Below, piece by piece: positions 5,160 to 5,174 of a stretch of 5,174 bases of DNA. The position numbers were made by a program, and so were the translations under genes. A model generated the notes under the pieces. That model saw only the letters and a program-made list of their open reading frames with translations, was not told the origin of the DNA and searched no databases. Positions within the stretch are counted from its first letter, which is position 1, and each line of letters begins with the position of its first letter. The DNA is from Caryophanales bacterium UBA2298 (GTDB lineage Bacteria; Bacillota_I; Bacilli_A; Izemoplasmatales; Hujiaoplasmataceae): NCBI GenBank assembly GCA_002345425.1, contig DDWA01000045.1, forward strand, positions 7,383 to 12,556. Direction: 5' to 3'.

Positions 5160-5174
5160 AAGTTTATGACATTG
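5157..5174. repeat. Right inverted repeat of the IS remnant (reaches window edge)
   Basis: CTTAAGTTTATGACATTG is the inverse partner of 4486-4503, with 17 of 18 positions matching. It overlaps the last three bases of the hairpin at 5124-5159. Because it ends at the window edge, the repeat may be longer than seen. Confidence 0.65.

Larger units (their letters stand above)
4486..5174 (-). mobile_element. Internally deleted IS remnant (IS1634/IS4-type likely)
   Basis: An 18-base inverted repeat with 17 matches brackets 689 bases that hold only minus-strand content: a promoter, a ribosome binding site, a 74-codon transposase N-terminal-like ORF and a start-less 67-codon tail ending 42 bases inside the left repeat. 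Autonomous IS1634-type elements are roughly 1.5-2 kb with one transposase of about 500-600 residues, so most of the gene, including the DDE catalytic core, is absent. The right repeat ends at the last base of the window, so the outer border and any target duplication are unseen. The family is inferred from the N-terminal ORF; the ends themselves I cannot assign with certainty. Confidence 0.55.

Noticed and set aside
1..5174. CRISPR array, tRNA, rRNA or riboswitch
   Set aside because: No regularly spaced repeats, cloverleaf-like GC-rich segments or known aptamer cores were seen in the non-coding stretches.

Overview
The window is strongly AT-rich and gene-dense. It has AGGAGG-type ribosome binding sites, TATAAT-type -10 boxes and U-tract terminators. 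In the translations I checked, tryptophan is encoded by TGG, and TGA ends one intact gene, so the standard bacterial code fits. This points to a low-GC Gram-positive-type bacterium: a Bacillota lineage or a standard-code mollicute relative of the Acholeplasma/Izemoplasma type. The exact taxon cannot be fixed from the sequence alone.

Layout, left to right. (1) 60-1208, plus strand: an intact cytoplasmic GAF + HD-GYP protein, a predicted cyclic-di-nucleotide phosphodiesterase that senses a ligand. (2) 1207-1588: no intact gene. It holds the decayed remains of an AbiEi-like protein (type IV toxin-antitoxin antitoxin/regulator family) with an in-frame stop and a shift of frame. Its last stop codon overlaps the ribosome binding site of the next gene. 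(3) 1600-2712, plus: a 370-residue two-domain protein, DUF6933-like at the N-terminus and plasmid pRiA4b ORF-3-like at the C-terminus, of unknown biochemical function. (4) 2713-2923: a 211-base intergenic space with clustered ACAGTT/ACTGTT repeats and a weak promoter candidate. (5) 2924-4339, plus: a 12-helix GPH-family (MelB-like) sugar:cation symporter, closed by a strong intrinsic terminator. (6) 4395-5174: a degraded mobile-element zone. An 18-base inverted repeat (17/18 matching) at 4486-4503 and 5157-5174 brackets 689 bases. Inside, on the minus strand, are a well-expressed-looking 74-codon ORF resembling only the N-terminal domain of IS1634/IS4-type transposases, and a start-less 67-codon open tail of unknown origin. 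A hairpin terminator lies just inside the right repeat.

No shared pathway joins the three intact genes. The phosphodiesterase is a signalling protein, the symporter a nutrient importer, and the DUF6933/pRiA4b protein belongs to families often seen in accessory DNA. The picture is an accessory segment shaped by gene decay (AbiEi remnant, deleted IS) around a self-contained transporter unit. The most interesting points are the short IS derivative that keeps its ends, promoter and transposase N-terminal domain but has lost the catalytic part, and the SD-bearing gene stub that reads into its left end. Both window edges cut the context: the right inverted repeat ends exactly at the last base, so its true outer limit and any target-site duplication cannot be seen.
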